The notes below the pieces were generated by a model. It was not told the origin of the DNA, searched no databases, and saw only the letters and a list, made by a program, of their open reading frames with translations. Below, one piece after another: positions 52,468-61,053 of a stretch of 64,000 bases of DNA (positions within the stretch are counted from its first letter, which is position 1; the number at the start of each line of letters is the position of its first letter). The position numbers and the translations under genes are program-made. The DNA is taken from positions 1 to 64,000 of the forward strand of contig JBBRZE010000008.1 in assembly GCA_038236995.1 (NCBI GenBank), in the 5' to 3' direction. Source of the DNA: JAAFHB01 sp038236995. GTDB taxonomy: Bacteria > Bacteroidota > Bacteroidia > Bacteroidales > Prolixibacteraceae.

Positions 52468-55400
52468 TTATTTTTGAAACAATACCATTGCAGGAACTTC
52501 CTGTTTATCAATTCCTGGTCCTGAATATTTTACCTGTAGGTACATTCCACCACCTGCCTGGAAATAATGAAGCCGGATGGGATAATTCCCTTTCGTCAAC
52601 GTGATTTTACCCGTTTTTTCAATATCGGCTCCATGCGGACCGTCATGATTGATAATAACTTTATTATCGATGAAGAGACGGGTTCCATCGTTTGACTGGA
52701 TGTAGAATTCATAAATTCCATCATTTTTAATTTGTATCACACCCTCAAAAGCAAGCGCATACTCATCCTTTGTCGGAATAATCTGATCCAAACCAAACTT
52801 ATAAACCGTTCCTTTTTTTATTACCGGAAATTTCGAAAAATCAGGAAGCCGCGTCCATACCCCTTCGTAATATTTGTAAGTTAAACCATTGATTTCTGGA
52901 TTGATAAAATCAATAAAATTCGTTTTGGTGAAGCTTGGATCATACCCGTTTAGTATAGCTTTTGCTTTGATTACTGTTGGTTCTGATACAGGGAACGGGT
53001 TTGTATACAATGTCGATGTACTGTCTGGTTCGGAATTATTGGTTGTGTAATGAATATGAGCTTCGGCCACATCAGAAGTAATTCTGATCGTTACTGAATC
53101 TTGCAACAGTGCCAAAGTATCGGCTGGATGAATGATTGGATTTGTGAGAATTGTATTTCTCAGCATTTTCCTTGGTCCTACAGACACAAATTGATAATCT
53201 CCAGATTCGACCTCATAAACAGCATATTTACCTTCCGTCTTTAGAAATTTAACATGCGAATTCATAGCTATGGATTTGCCGCTTTCGGTCACTTTCTCCT
53301 CATCGTTGGCAAGGACATAAACCGTTGCAGTTGTATTTGCAGGAATTTTCACGTCCAGCAGGTAATCTTCCCCGACAAATTTCCATTGGGTTTTTAGCTC
53401 GCCATACATCGATTGATAACTTGTATTGGCGAATGACAAGCTGCTGAGCGGCGTTGGCTTGATGATCGCATGTTTAAATCCAGGACTGGCCTGATCGGGA
53501 GAAATACCGCCAAGATGCTGATAAAACCATGCACAAACGCTGCCGAACATGGGATGGCTGTGCGAAACATCACCCTGAAAGGTTTCCCAAATGGTGGAAG
53601 CTCCTTTCCCGATCATAAAACCAAAACCGGGAAAATCGCGCTGGTTCATCAGCGTATAGGCCAGATCAGCCCGATCCATTTCTGTCAGCACTTCGAGTAG
53701 AAGTGGTGTTCCTAAAATTCCCGTATCAAAATGGGCTTTATTTGGACCCAAAATATTCTTAACCAGGCTATCAAAAACTGTGTTAACATTTTGACTTTCA
53801 GTAATTCCAAATCCAAGCGGGTAAACGTTAGCGCCCTGCCGCCCGATTGAATAACTTGAACTGGCTGCATTAAAATAGACTTTGTTGATATCTGACTTCG
53901 CCTTTTCTGCCAACCCGGTGAAATATTCCCGATCGGAATTGTTCTTTAGTATGTCTGAAATCTGAGTCATCAGATGGCAGCAATGGTAATAATAACAACT
54001 ATTTACAAAGTCGGCCGGGAGATCCACAATGTCAGGTGGCACCCACTCGCCCAACCCTTGATTCGACAGGATTCCATCCTTGTTCAATGAATTCTTCATG
54101 TATTCAATCCAGTGCTTCATACCGGAATAATGCTGTTGCAACAACCGGACATCGCCATAATACTGGTACATATACCACGGGATAATAACGTAGGCAGAAC
54201 CCCACGCAGTTCCTCCTCCCCCATCCTGGTAAGGAGTTGTATTTGGGACATAACCGGTCTTATGATTTTGCGCATCGCTGATATCCTTCAACCATTTGGT
54301 ATAAAACTGCGACATGTCGAAATTGGATATCGCCGCTTTGGCTGAAATCTGACCATCGCCGGTATATCCTCGGCGCTCGCGGTGCGGGCAGTCACTTGGG
54401 ACGTTGCCATGGACATTTCCAAGTTGAGTCCACTGGTAATTATCCAGTATTTTATTTAGCAACGGATTCGAACATTCGAAACTTCCGGCGCGCCGGATAT
54501 CGGTATTGACTACCCGGCCATCCAGGTTTTCAATAGTTAATGCAGTGGGCGAACCGTAAACATCAACATACCTGAAAGCATGCCAGGTAAAGCGGGGTTC
54601 CCAAATTTCGGTTCCTTCACCTTTTAAAATATAGGTATCTGTCTGTCCATAAGTCGGGCCAAATTCTTCTATGAACCGAAGTTTCAACTCAGTTCCTTTC
54701 GGACCCGAAATTTTCAGCCTTGCCCAGCCTGAGAAAAGCCGTCCCATATCGAAGCGATAAACCCCTACGCCACCAGGAGTTACTGAAACAGGCTTTATCG
54801 TTTGTGTCACCCGATCAGGAGCCGAAATCTGTGCTTTCAAGATACCGGTTGGTGGACGAACACTTATCGCTCCCATCCATTTTGAATCATCATAATTGGC
54901 TTCATTCCATCCTTGTTTTTCCAATCGTGCATCATAAATTTCTCCGGAATGTAATCCGTTATAAAGGATCGGACTTAAAGCACTTTTCCAGCTTTCGTCA
55001 CTTACTACGATTTCTTTACTTCCATCATCGTATTCAATTGCAAATTGAGCAATCAGTCGGGGGGTATCGTACCAAAGCATGGTATCATTGGGGCGGTCGG
55101 CCTGAATATACCAGCCATTTCCAAGAATGACACCGAACGCATTTCCTCCCTGCCTGAAGGAAGAAGTGATATCGAAAATTTCATAGAGAACGGTTGTAAA
55201 CATATTTCCAATCCGTGATTCACTCCATTTCTCCACCTTCCGGCGGTCGTAATTGGTCTGATTGGGCGACAACACATGATCTCCCACTTTTCCACCGTTG
55301 ATATATAATTCATAATATCCGAGGCCGCTTATATAGGCACGCGCTTGCCTGATTTTTTTGGAAATAGTGATTTCTTTTCTAAAAAGCGGAGCTGAATGTT

Positions 55401-55866
55401 TATATTCTTTTAATGCAATTGCAGCCGGTGCACCGATCCATTTGGCTTTCCAGTCATCCTTATCCATCAACCCCATTTCCCAATGGGAGATTGTGCTCCA
55501 GTCAGATTCTTGCTTAACTTCATCCCAAATCTTAACTTTCCAACTGACTTTCATTCCTGATTTTAAAGACTTTCCATTGTATTCAACCTGAATGGACTGA
55601 TCAGATTCAATTTTTCCGGAATCCCACAAATCAGGTGAATCATTTTGGAGAACACTATCATTTGAAGCCACCATAATCCGGTAGGCTGTTTGTTTTGCTC
55701 CCTCGGTATCTTTTTTCATCTGCCACGAGAGTCGTGGTTTTAAGACCTCCATTCCAACAGGATTAGCGAGGTATTCGCAACGAAGTTCCGAAACTACCGG
55801 CTCCACTTTCGTTGTGGTGCAAGCACTCACGATTAGAACAAACAATCCAAATGAAATTAAGCGCAT
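52468..55866 (-). CDS. GH78 alpha-L-rhamnosidase with C-terminal chitobiase-like and PA14 domains
   Basis: 1132 residues with lipobox leader (FGLFVLIVSACTTTK). GH78 order: N-terminal beta domains (LRCEYLANPVGMEVLKPRLSW, split as LRCEYLANPVG and MEVLKPRLSW; YISGLGYYELYINGGKVGD), the (alpha/alpha)6 barrel with acid Glu497 in DCPHRERRGYTGDGQ, GGGGTAWGSAYVIIPW and GASTIWETFQGDVSHSHPMFG, then a beta-sandwich. About 250 further residues add a chitobiase-type module (HYTTNNSEPDSTSTLY) and a PA14 domain (FYIQSNDGTRLFIDNKVIIN), likely for glycan binding. It removes terminal alpha-L-rhamnose from pectic or other rhamnose-containing glycans. Confidence 0.93.
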   Translation of the reverse strand: MRLISFGLFVLIVSACTTTKVEPVVSELRCEYLANPVGMEVLKPRLSWQMKKDTEGAKQTAYRIMVASNDSVLQNDSPDLWDSGKIESDQSIQVEYNGKSLKSGMKVSWKVKIWDEVKQESDWSTISHWEMGLMDKDDWKAKWIGAPAAIALKEYKHSAPLFRKEITISKKIRQARAYISGLGYYELYINGGKVGDHVLSPNQTNYDRRKVEKWSESRIGNMFTTVLYEIFDITSSFRQGGNAFGVILGNGWYIQADRPNDTMLWYDTPRLIAQFAIEYDDGSKEIVVSDESWKSALSPILYNGLHSGEIYDARLEKQGWNEANYDDSKWMGAISVRPPTGILKAQISAPDRVTQTIKPVSVTPGGVGVYRFDMGRLFSGWARLKISGPKGTELKLRFIEEFGPTYGQTDTYILKGEGTEIWEPRFTWHAFRYVDVYGSPTALTIENLDGRVVNTDIRRAGSFECSNPLLNKILDNYQWTQLGNVHGNVPSDCPHRERRGYTGDGQISAKAAISNFDMSQFYTKWLKDISDAQNHKTGYVPNTTPYQDGGGGTAWGSAYVIIPWYMYQYYGDVRLLQQHYSGMKHWIEYMKNSLNKDGILSNQGLGEWVPPDIVDLPADFVNSCYYYHCCHLMTQISDILKNNSDREYFTGLAEKAKSDINKVYFNAASSSYSIGRQGANVYPLGFGITESQNVNTVFDSLVKNILGPNKAHFDTGILGTPLLLEVLTEMDRADLAYTLMNQRDFPGFGFMIGKGASTIWETFQGDVSHSHPMFGSVCAWFYQHLGGISPDQASPGFKHAIIKPTPLSSLSFANTSYQSMYGELKTQWKFVGEDYLLDVKIPANTTATVYVLANDEEKVTESGKSIAMNSHVKFLKTEGKYAVYEVESGDYQFVSVGPRKMLRNTILTNPIIHPADTLALLQDSVTIRITSDVAEAHIHYTTNNSEPDSTSTLYTNPFPVSEPTVIKAKAILNGYDPSFTKTNFIDFINPEINGLTYKYYEGVWTRLPDFSKFPVIKKGTVYKFGLDQIIPTKDEYALAFEGVIQIKNDGIYEFYIQSNDGTRLFIDNKVIINHDGPHGADIEKTGKITLTKGNYPIRLHYFQAGGGMYLQVKYSGPGIDKQEVPAMVLFQK

Positions 55867-55893
55867 CTTTATGGAATTCAGGTTTTAATGATT

Positions 55894-56868
55894 CTATTTT
55901 TTCAGGGTAAATTTGAGATTCCGCTCCGAAATTTCCGGTCTCATATATTTTTTAAGTGATTCAGGATACCCCAATTCCCAGGGAGTTTTTCCAACCCACT
56001 GGGATTTTTTACCTTCAATTTTGATGGTTCCCTTGGTCGAAATTTCGACGATGGTATATAAAGGTTCTTTGAAAGGCGCGGTATATTTGATCCATTTAAA
56101 ATTTTTATCCACTTCTTCGCCGTATTGAAGATGCGCATATTTTTCTCCCAGCCAATGGTACGACATAGAAGTAATGGTAATGTACCAGATTCCATTGATA
56201 TTCTCGGCATAATCGTAATGGGTATGCCCATTAAAACAAGCGATGACCTTATTATGAGGATTCTTCGCATTGTGGGCTTCCAGAATTCCCTCCATCTCTT
56301 TATAATTTTCAACACCATACTCTTCGTCGGCACTGACATAATTGGCCAATCCCTGATGAGAAAATATTACAACCGGATATTTCGCCTTTGCCAAATCATC
56401 TTTGAACCAGGTCAACTGCTCCTGTCCTATAAATTGCTTGTATCCTTTGGCTTCAGGATTCTTTTTGTCGTTACCGTCGAGCACAATAAAATGAAAGCCA
56501 TTTTTATCGAATGAATAATAGGACTTGGGCATTGCACGATATTCAAGTGCCTGATCTTTTGACGTTCCTCCATCCATTTCATGGTTGCCGATCACGTGAT
56601 ACTTGTCGCCCGGAAACGAATTCCAGATATCAAAAAAATGAGCATATTTTTTCTCAGGAGTTCCAAAATCACCCAATTCTATGATAAAATCGGGCCGGGC
56701 GATTTTCATACTGTCGATGAACCTGGTGATGCGGTATTCCGAATCATGCATGGTTGGCAGATGAACATCTGAACACATTCCAATCTTGATCGAATCATAT
56801 TTTTTTGCGGTAAGGTTCAGGCTAATAAGAACAAGGAAAAGAATTGAAAAATAACTGCGTTTATGCAT
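55894..56868 (-). CDS. Exported calcineurin-like metallophosphoesterase
   Basis: 324 residues with signal peptide (FSILFLVLISLNLTA). All five metal motifs are present: SDVHLP, IELGDFG, VIGNHEMDGG, VIFSHQG and FNGHTHYDY. It is therefore expected to be an active dinuclear-metal phosphoesterase in the periplasm. Such genes recur in rhamnosidase and pectin loci, where their natural phosphate ester is not known. It is 27 bases upstream of the GH78 gene in the same direction. Confidence 0.88.
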   Translation of the reverse strand: MHKRSYFSILFLVLISLNLTAKKYDSIKIGMCSDVHLPTMHDSEYRITRFIDSMKIARPDFIIELGDFGTPEKKYAHFFDIWNSFPGDKYHVIGNHEMDGGTSKDQALEYRAMPKSYYSFDKNGFHFIVLDGNDKKNPEAKGYKQFIGQEQLTWFKDDLAKAKYPVVIFSHQGLANYVSADEEYGVENYKEMEGILEAHNAKNPHNKVIACFNGHTHYDYAENINGIWYITITSMSYHWLGEKYAHLQYGEEVDKNFKWIKYTAPFKEPLYTIVEISTKGTIKIEGKKSQWVGKTPWELGYPESLKKYMRPEISERNLKFTLKK

Positions 56869-56918
56869 ATTATAGATTTTTAAAATATTAAAATATTGCC
56901 ACTAAGATTCACTGAGTT

Positions 56919-57324
56919 TCATAAAACAAATCTTCTTATACCATCTTTTATAAAAGGAACATTAGAATTAATAAGGTATCCGAGCCTTTTCCCAGTAAGT
57001 TTCAAATGACTTAATATTTGAGCCTCCCCAGGCTGGATTAACAGTTTCAATGGCTTTTAACTCACAAATTACAATGTTATTAACCATACCGTTCCGTCTT
57101 AAACATTCGTCCAATACCATATCTTCAAAAACAATTGGCACAATCAATTGTCACTGCACGTTATACCCGTTTCTTGCAAGAACATGACAGTAACAAACTT
57201 CATATGCTTTTTCAAATAAACCTGGACCAAGTTCTTTATGAACCAGATAAGCAGTATTCACAACTGCTTTTCCCACATCCTCTTGTTCAACAGAAACAGG
57301 CTGAAAATATCTTTTGTGCTCCAT
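56919..57324 (-). pseudogene. GxxExxY family protein gene, broken by a stop codon and a frameshift
   Basis: The minus-strand frame from ATG 57324 reads MEHKRYFQPVSVEQEDVGKA, then VVNTAYLVHKELGPGLFEKAYEVC (split as VVNTAYLVHKELGPGLFE and KAYEVC) and RNGYNVQ, the start of a GxxExxY protein with its signature GPGLFEKAY. A TGA follows where relatives have CGA (Arg); the same frame continues QLIVPIVFEDMVLDE and IVICELKAIETVNPAW. After one extra G in the TGGGGAGG run, the next frame gives EAQILSHLKLTGKRLGYLI and ends FIKDGIRRFVL. All parts of the roughly 130-residue family are present but split, so the gene is recently inactivated. The family's role is unknown. Confidence 0.85.
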
Positions 57325-57412
57325 TTTTTCAAAATATTTGTTATATCTTTTCTTAGTGCAACTTAGAGGCTAAATTCATCCCCAATTTAAAAACAAGAGG
57401 TACTTACTATTT

Positions 57413-58579
57413 TCATTTCAGGTTCAAATACTTCAATACTGCCTCATCGCCCATTAAGGCATTGGCTGGCATAGGGTTTTTCTCATCAAAAACCAGCAAA
57501 TCTTCTTTCGGCAGAATAGTGACAAAGCTTTCGTCGAAACTATCTTTATAGGGTAATTTCCCGGCATCCATACCCAGGTAATGATCAAAGAAATTATAAA
57601 CCGGATAGCGTTTTGTTGCTTCATAGCCATGCCGTTCACCCGGGAAATGGGCGTTATCCAGTTTACTTTCGGCATCGTATAAAGCGTATACTTTTTGTAT
57701 GTATGGAAATTCGATGTGCGGAGTATTTTTGGTCCAGTCGCCGCCATCCGAAACAAGCAACATTGGCCGAGGTGCGCAAAGGGCTGCAATCTCAACATTG
57801 TTGGTCTGATAATCATTGTCGCGATGAACTGGCATTCCGCTCTCGCAGGTGCAGCCTCCAAAGAAATAAGCCGACACCATCACCACCGGTACCGAAACTT
57901 TGATTCGATTGTCAATAGCCGTAATCATAATGGTCTGGGTTCCGCCACCTGATTCACCTGTGATACCAATCTGTTCAGGATCAACGTCAGGACGCATAGT
58001 CAGGTAATCCAAAACCCTTTTACTGTTGAAAGTCTGTAACAACAACGCAATCGGAATTTTATGCGTAACCTGCTTCGAGTCGGTATAGCCAACCATATCG
58101 TAGGCAAACACCACTGCGCCCATCCGGGCAAAACAGGCACTCCGGATTTGAACGTCGGAGCTTACCCGCCGATCAGCCCAATGGCCATGAGGAGTTAATA
58201 TGGCCGGGCATTTTTTATCTGTTTTTATGGGTCGGTAAAGATTTCCGGTGATATAGAACCCCGGAAAACTTTCAATAGCAATGTTTTCAACGATGTAGCC
58301 ATCCATAGTGCGGGTATTCCGGATAATCGGTTTAAAATTATTATCTACCTTCGGCATCTGATCCAGCTTCATCCCTTTGATGATTCCCTTTCGGATCACA
58401 TCTGCGCGTTTTTCCCAGTCGGCTTTGGTTTTCCATTCTGAAGCCCATTTTTTCATGATCACGTTCGCCTGATCTTCAGTCCAATAAGCACCCTGACACA
58501 ACCTATTTTCCTGTGCAAAAACTTTCAGATTTAAACAAAGAAGAATAGCAATGATTAGTGTAATTTGAATCTTTTTCAT
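57413..58579 (-). CDS. Exported alpha/beta hydrolase (acetyl esterase/Abhydrolase_7-like)
   Basis: 388 residues with signal peptide (IIAILLCLNLKVFAQ). The alpha/beta hydrolase fold is shown by CPAILTPHGHWADRR, AVVFAYDMVGYTDSKQ, nucleophile Ser210 in GITGESGGGTQT, and late acid/His positions around DAESKLDNAHFPGERHGYE. A Cys pair in GGCTCESGMP is typical of bacterial acetyl-xylan-esterase-like members. Likely role is removal of acetyl or other ester groups from pectin or hemicellulose fragments. It follows the propeller lipoprotein gene by 18 bases. Confidence 0.78.
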   Translation of the reverse strand: MKKIQITLIIAILLCLNLKVFAQENRLCQGAYWTEDQANVIMKKWASEWKTKADWEKRADVIRKGIIKGMKLDQMPKVDNNFKPIIRNTRTMDGYIVENIAIESFPGFYITGNLYRPIKTDKKCPAILTPHGHWADRRVSSDVQIRSACFARMGAVVFAYDMVGYTDSKQVTHKIPIALLLQTFNSKRVLDYLTMRPDVDPEQIGITGESGGGTQTIMITAIDNRIKVSVPVVMVSAYFFGGCTCESGMPVHRDNDYQTNNVEIAALCAPRPMLLVSDGGDWTKNTPHIEFPYIQKVYALYDAESKLDNAHFPGERHGYEATKRYPVYNFFDHYLGMDAGKLPYKDSFDESFVTILPKEDLLVFDEKNPMPANALMGDEAVLKYLNLK

Positions 58580-58597
58580 CCTAAAATTTCTTGAAAA

Positions 58598-60871
58598 TTA
58601 ATGTTTCTCCGATTGAATAATATCCAGATAGCGAGCCATCCAGTAAGGCCAAAGCCAGAAGACAGGCTCACGAACCTGCTGAGGATCACCCTGTACTGCT
58701 GCCCACGGGTTTTTGTCCCATCGTACAGTAGACCGGATACTTGCCGGTGGAAGTACCGAAATCTGAATATCTTCCAGAATCGGAGTTCTGACAATATGCA
58801 CATCTTCGCGCAACCGATGATCTATCGGCCAATCGACCAAATCAAGCGGCGCATCTCTCAGAAAATCAATAGTCTGCTGCTCATTGACAGTTTTACCGGT
58901 CGCAATCGCATAGGTCAGGTTATTGATCAGGTTCTCACCAGCTGCCTGATTGACCATCCATTCATCAATCAGCCTGGAATAAAACTCGTGAAGTTTTGGA
59001 TCATTCTCATATTTCAACAGAATTGGGAAAAGATACCCTTCCATCGTCCGGTCGAAATAAATTTGCCATGCCGGATTTTTCGAATTTAAATGAGAGACAT
59101 TATCCAGGTAACCTTCCTTTTCGATTAAGCGAATGTATTCTTTTTCATATTTTTTATCGCCGGTAATATGCGCTGCAAATTTTAAATAAGCCAATAGTTC
59201 CAGCGAGTTGATACTTCTTTCCGAAGACCAGTCAGGGTCGCGATTTAGCTGGTCGGGTGACCATACAGCCCAATGCGTGTGCGTTCCGTCAATGTCAATG
59301 AAGTTGTAATTATTTTTTATCAGGTAGTCTACAATTCTTTTCACATGGTCGCGAACCAGCACTTTTTCAGCTTCTCCTGCAGCAAATTCATAATAAAAGA
59401 AATAACCCATCATGTGACCATCCATCTCGTCACTGCTTGTATCGCCTTTCCACAACCACTTGCCATCTTTCGATTTTCTCCAGCGCTCTTCAACCGGTTT
59501 ATACCGAGGATCTTTTACCAGTTCTTCCGCAATTTCCTTGTCGGAGTAAGTCCTGTTGGAATCATTCACTTTTGGCCACGAGACCGGAACTATTGTCCGG
59601 GCAAAAAAGCCTTCCGTTTCAGTTACGGTCTGCAGATATTTCAGGAATTCAAATGCTTTTCGTGCTTTTATTTTAGCGTCTTCATCTTTGGTGACCGCAT
59701 ACCTGAAACTTTCCATCGCCAGATAACCACCGGTATATTCCCCGTCGTTATCATCATCCGAATTGCGCCAGGTAGAAGTATCGCCGGGTGTGTCCAGCCG
59801 AAGGATTCCGCAGGTCCACGGAATACGCATGTGCTTTTTCATCAGTTGAACATAGTAGTTATTCTGCTTTTCTTGCAATGTCATCCTGTTGCGCCGAATG
59901 CAACTGACTCCGTTTGCCGTTGCAACCCATGCATTTCCTTCAGTATCAAAAGCAATACTGTTGACTTTGTTATCGGTCAGCCAACGTCTGCTAAAACGCA
60001 GTGAATGTGAACCGTCTTTGGCATAACGTACTACTCCGACATCGGTACCAACCCACATCAGTCCGTCAGGAGACCGACGAATGCAATTTACAAACACCGA
60101 CGGAATTCCATCCTGAGGAGTTAAATTTCGGATCAGCTTTTCATGATCACGTACTGAAACACCACCCATTACCCCAGCCCAGATATTTCCAGAGGGATCA
60201 AACGAAATCGATCGCACATAGCAGCTTATCAACTCCGAAACATCCTGAATAAGTGTTGTTTTATCGTCATTACAGCAATAAAGTCCTGCATCAGTTGCTA
60301 CCCACAGATTGTCTTTACTGTCAGTAATTGCATCGCGGACAGTGCGTGCAATGGTATAATCCTGCTGTTCCCATTTATTTCCATTGAAACGCCATATTCC
60401 ATAAGGTCCCAACGCATAGTTTCCGCTTACGTCATTACAGATGACCGAGATTGGAGGTTTTGCACCCTCTTCTTTTTTTAACCGGTGATTACTATAACGA
60501 TAAATGCCATTCCATACGCCCAGTAAAACATCTCCATTGGGATTAACTGCAACTGAGTATGCTGGTCCACGTTCTGCCCTTGAAATGATGGGCTTCCACT
60601 CCCGCGTTCCTGAATTTTTACAGAAGATTCCTGAGGCAGCGGCAATCCATACGTTTGAATCACGGTCAACTGCAATACTACGAACTTCGTTATCTGCCTT
60701 ATTTTCACTTATCATGTACGCATCGTGTGTTTCCTGAACAAACGGAACATCCTGAAAAACGATAGGTTTCGAAGAACTTTTAGTTTTCTTTGCTTCCGGA
60801 CTGCATGAAATAAGCCCAACAACAAATATACAGGGAATTACATGGATTAAATTTAGTTTCAATTTTCTCAT
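58598..60871 (-). CDS. Lipoprotein: N-terminal regulator-type propeller fused to an (alpha/alpha)-barrel-like domain
   Basis: 757 residues with a lipobox leader (IPCIFVVGLISCSPE). Residues about 55-330 are Reg_prop blades like those of HTCS sensors (SIAVDRDSNVWIAAASGIF, DSKDNLWVATDAGLY, SPDGLMWVGTDVGVVRY, DTEGNAWVATANGVS). Residues about 340-757 are mostly helical with motifs such as WRNSDDDNDGEYTGGYLAMESF (split as WRNSDDDNDGEYTGG and YLAMESF) and DEMDGHMMGYFFYYEF, resembling (alpha/alpha)6 glycosidase or lyase barrels. No kinase follows the propeller. It may be a glycan-binding or catalytic surface protein; no CAZy family was recognised. Confidence 0.65.
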   Translation of the reverse strand: MRKLKLNLIHVIPCIFVVGLISCSPEAKKTKSSSKPIVFQDVPFVQETHDAYMISENKADNEVRSIAVDRDSNVWIAAASGIFCKNSGTREWKPIISRAERGPAYSVAVNPNGDVLLGVWNGIYRYSNHRLKKEEGAKPPISVICNDVSGNYALGPYGIWRFNGNKWEQQDYTIARTVRDAITDSKDNLWVATDAGLYCCNDDKTTLIQDVSELISCYVRSISFDPSGNIWAGVMGGVSVRDHEKLIRNLTPQDGIPSVFVNCIRRSPDGLMWVGTDVGVVRYAKDGSHSLRFSRRWLTDNKVNSIAFDTEGNAWVATANGVSCIRRNRMTLQEKQNNYYVQLMKKHMRIPWTCGILRLDTPGDTSTWRNSDDDNDGEYTGGYLAMESFRYAVTKDEDAKIKARKAFEFLKYLQTVTETEGFFARTIVPVSWPKVNDSNRTYSDKEIAEELVKDPRYKPVEERWRKSKDGKWLWKGDTSSDEMDGHMMGYFFYYEFAAGEAEKVLVRDHVKRIVDYLIKNNYNFIDIDGTHTHWAVWSPDQLNRDPDWSSERSINSLELLAYLKFAAHITGDKKYEKEYIRLIEKEGYLDNVSHLNSKNPAWQIYFDRTMEGYLFPILLKYENDPKLHEFYSRLIDEWMVNQAAGENLINNLTYAIATGKTVNEQQTIDFLRDAPLDLVDWPIDHRLREDVHIVRTPILEDIQISVLPPASIRSTVRWDKNPWAAVQGDPQQVREPVFWLWPYWMARYLDIIQSEKH

Positions 60872-61002
60872 ATTTAGAAATTAGCATAATTTTCAAGTAT
60901 AATAATTCATTCTCTATTGCGCCGAAGGATCATCTAAACTTAGATCATAATTTCTCATTGGCGCTTAACCATTTGTCATTTTTTGACCCTGGATTAAAAG
61001 CC

Positions 61003-61024
61003 GGGGCTACCAATTTGCCGCCCC
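61003..61024. repeat. Short GC-rich palindrome, REP-like
   Basis: GGGGC (61003-61007) and GCCCC (61020-61024) flank TACCAATTTGCC in the 182-base gap between the GH92 and propeller-lipoprotein genes. The sequence resembles extragenic palindromes common in this phylum. Confidence 0.4.
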
Positions 61025-61053
61025 TGCAGGAGTGAAAAAACAATTTAAATTCA

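Noticed and set aside
59273..60004. Plus-strand frame of 243 codons
   Set aside because: It lies fully inside and antisense to the propeller lipoprotein gene, has no family resemblance, and its composition follows from the real gene on the other strand.
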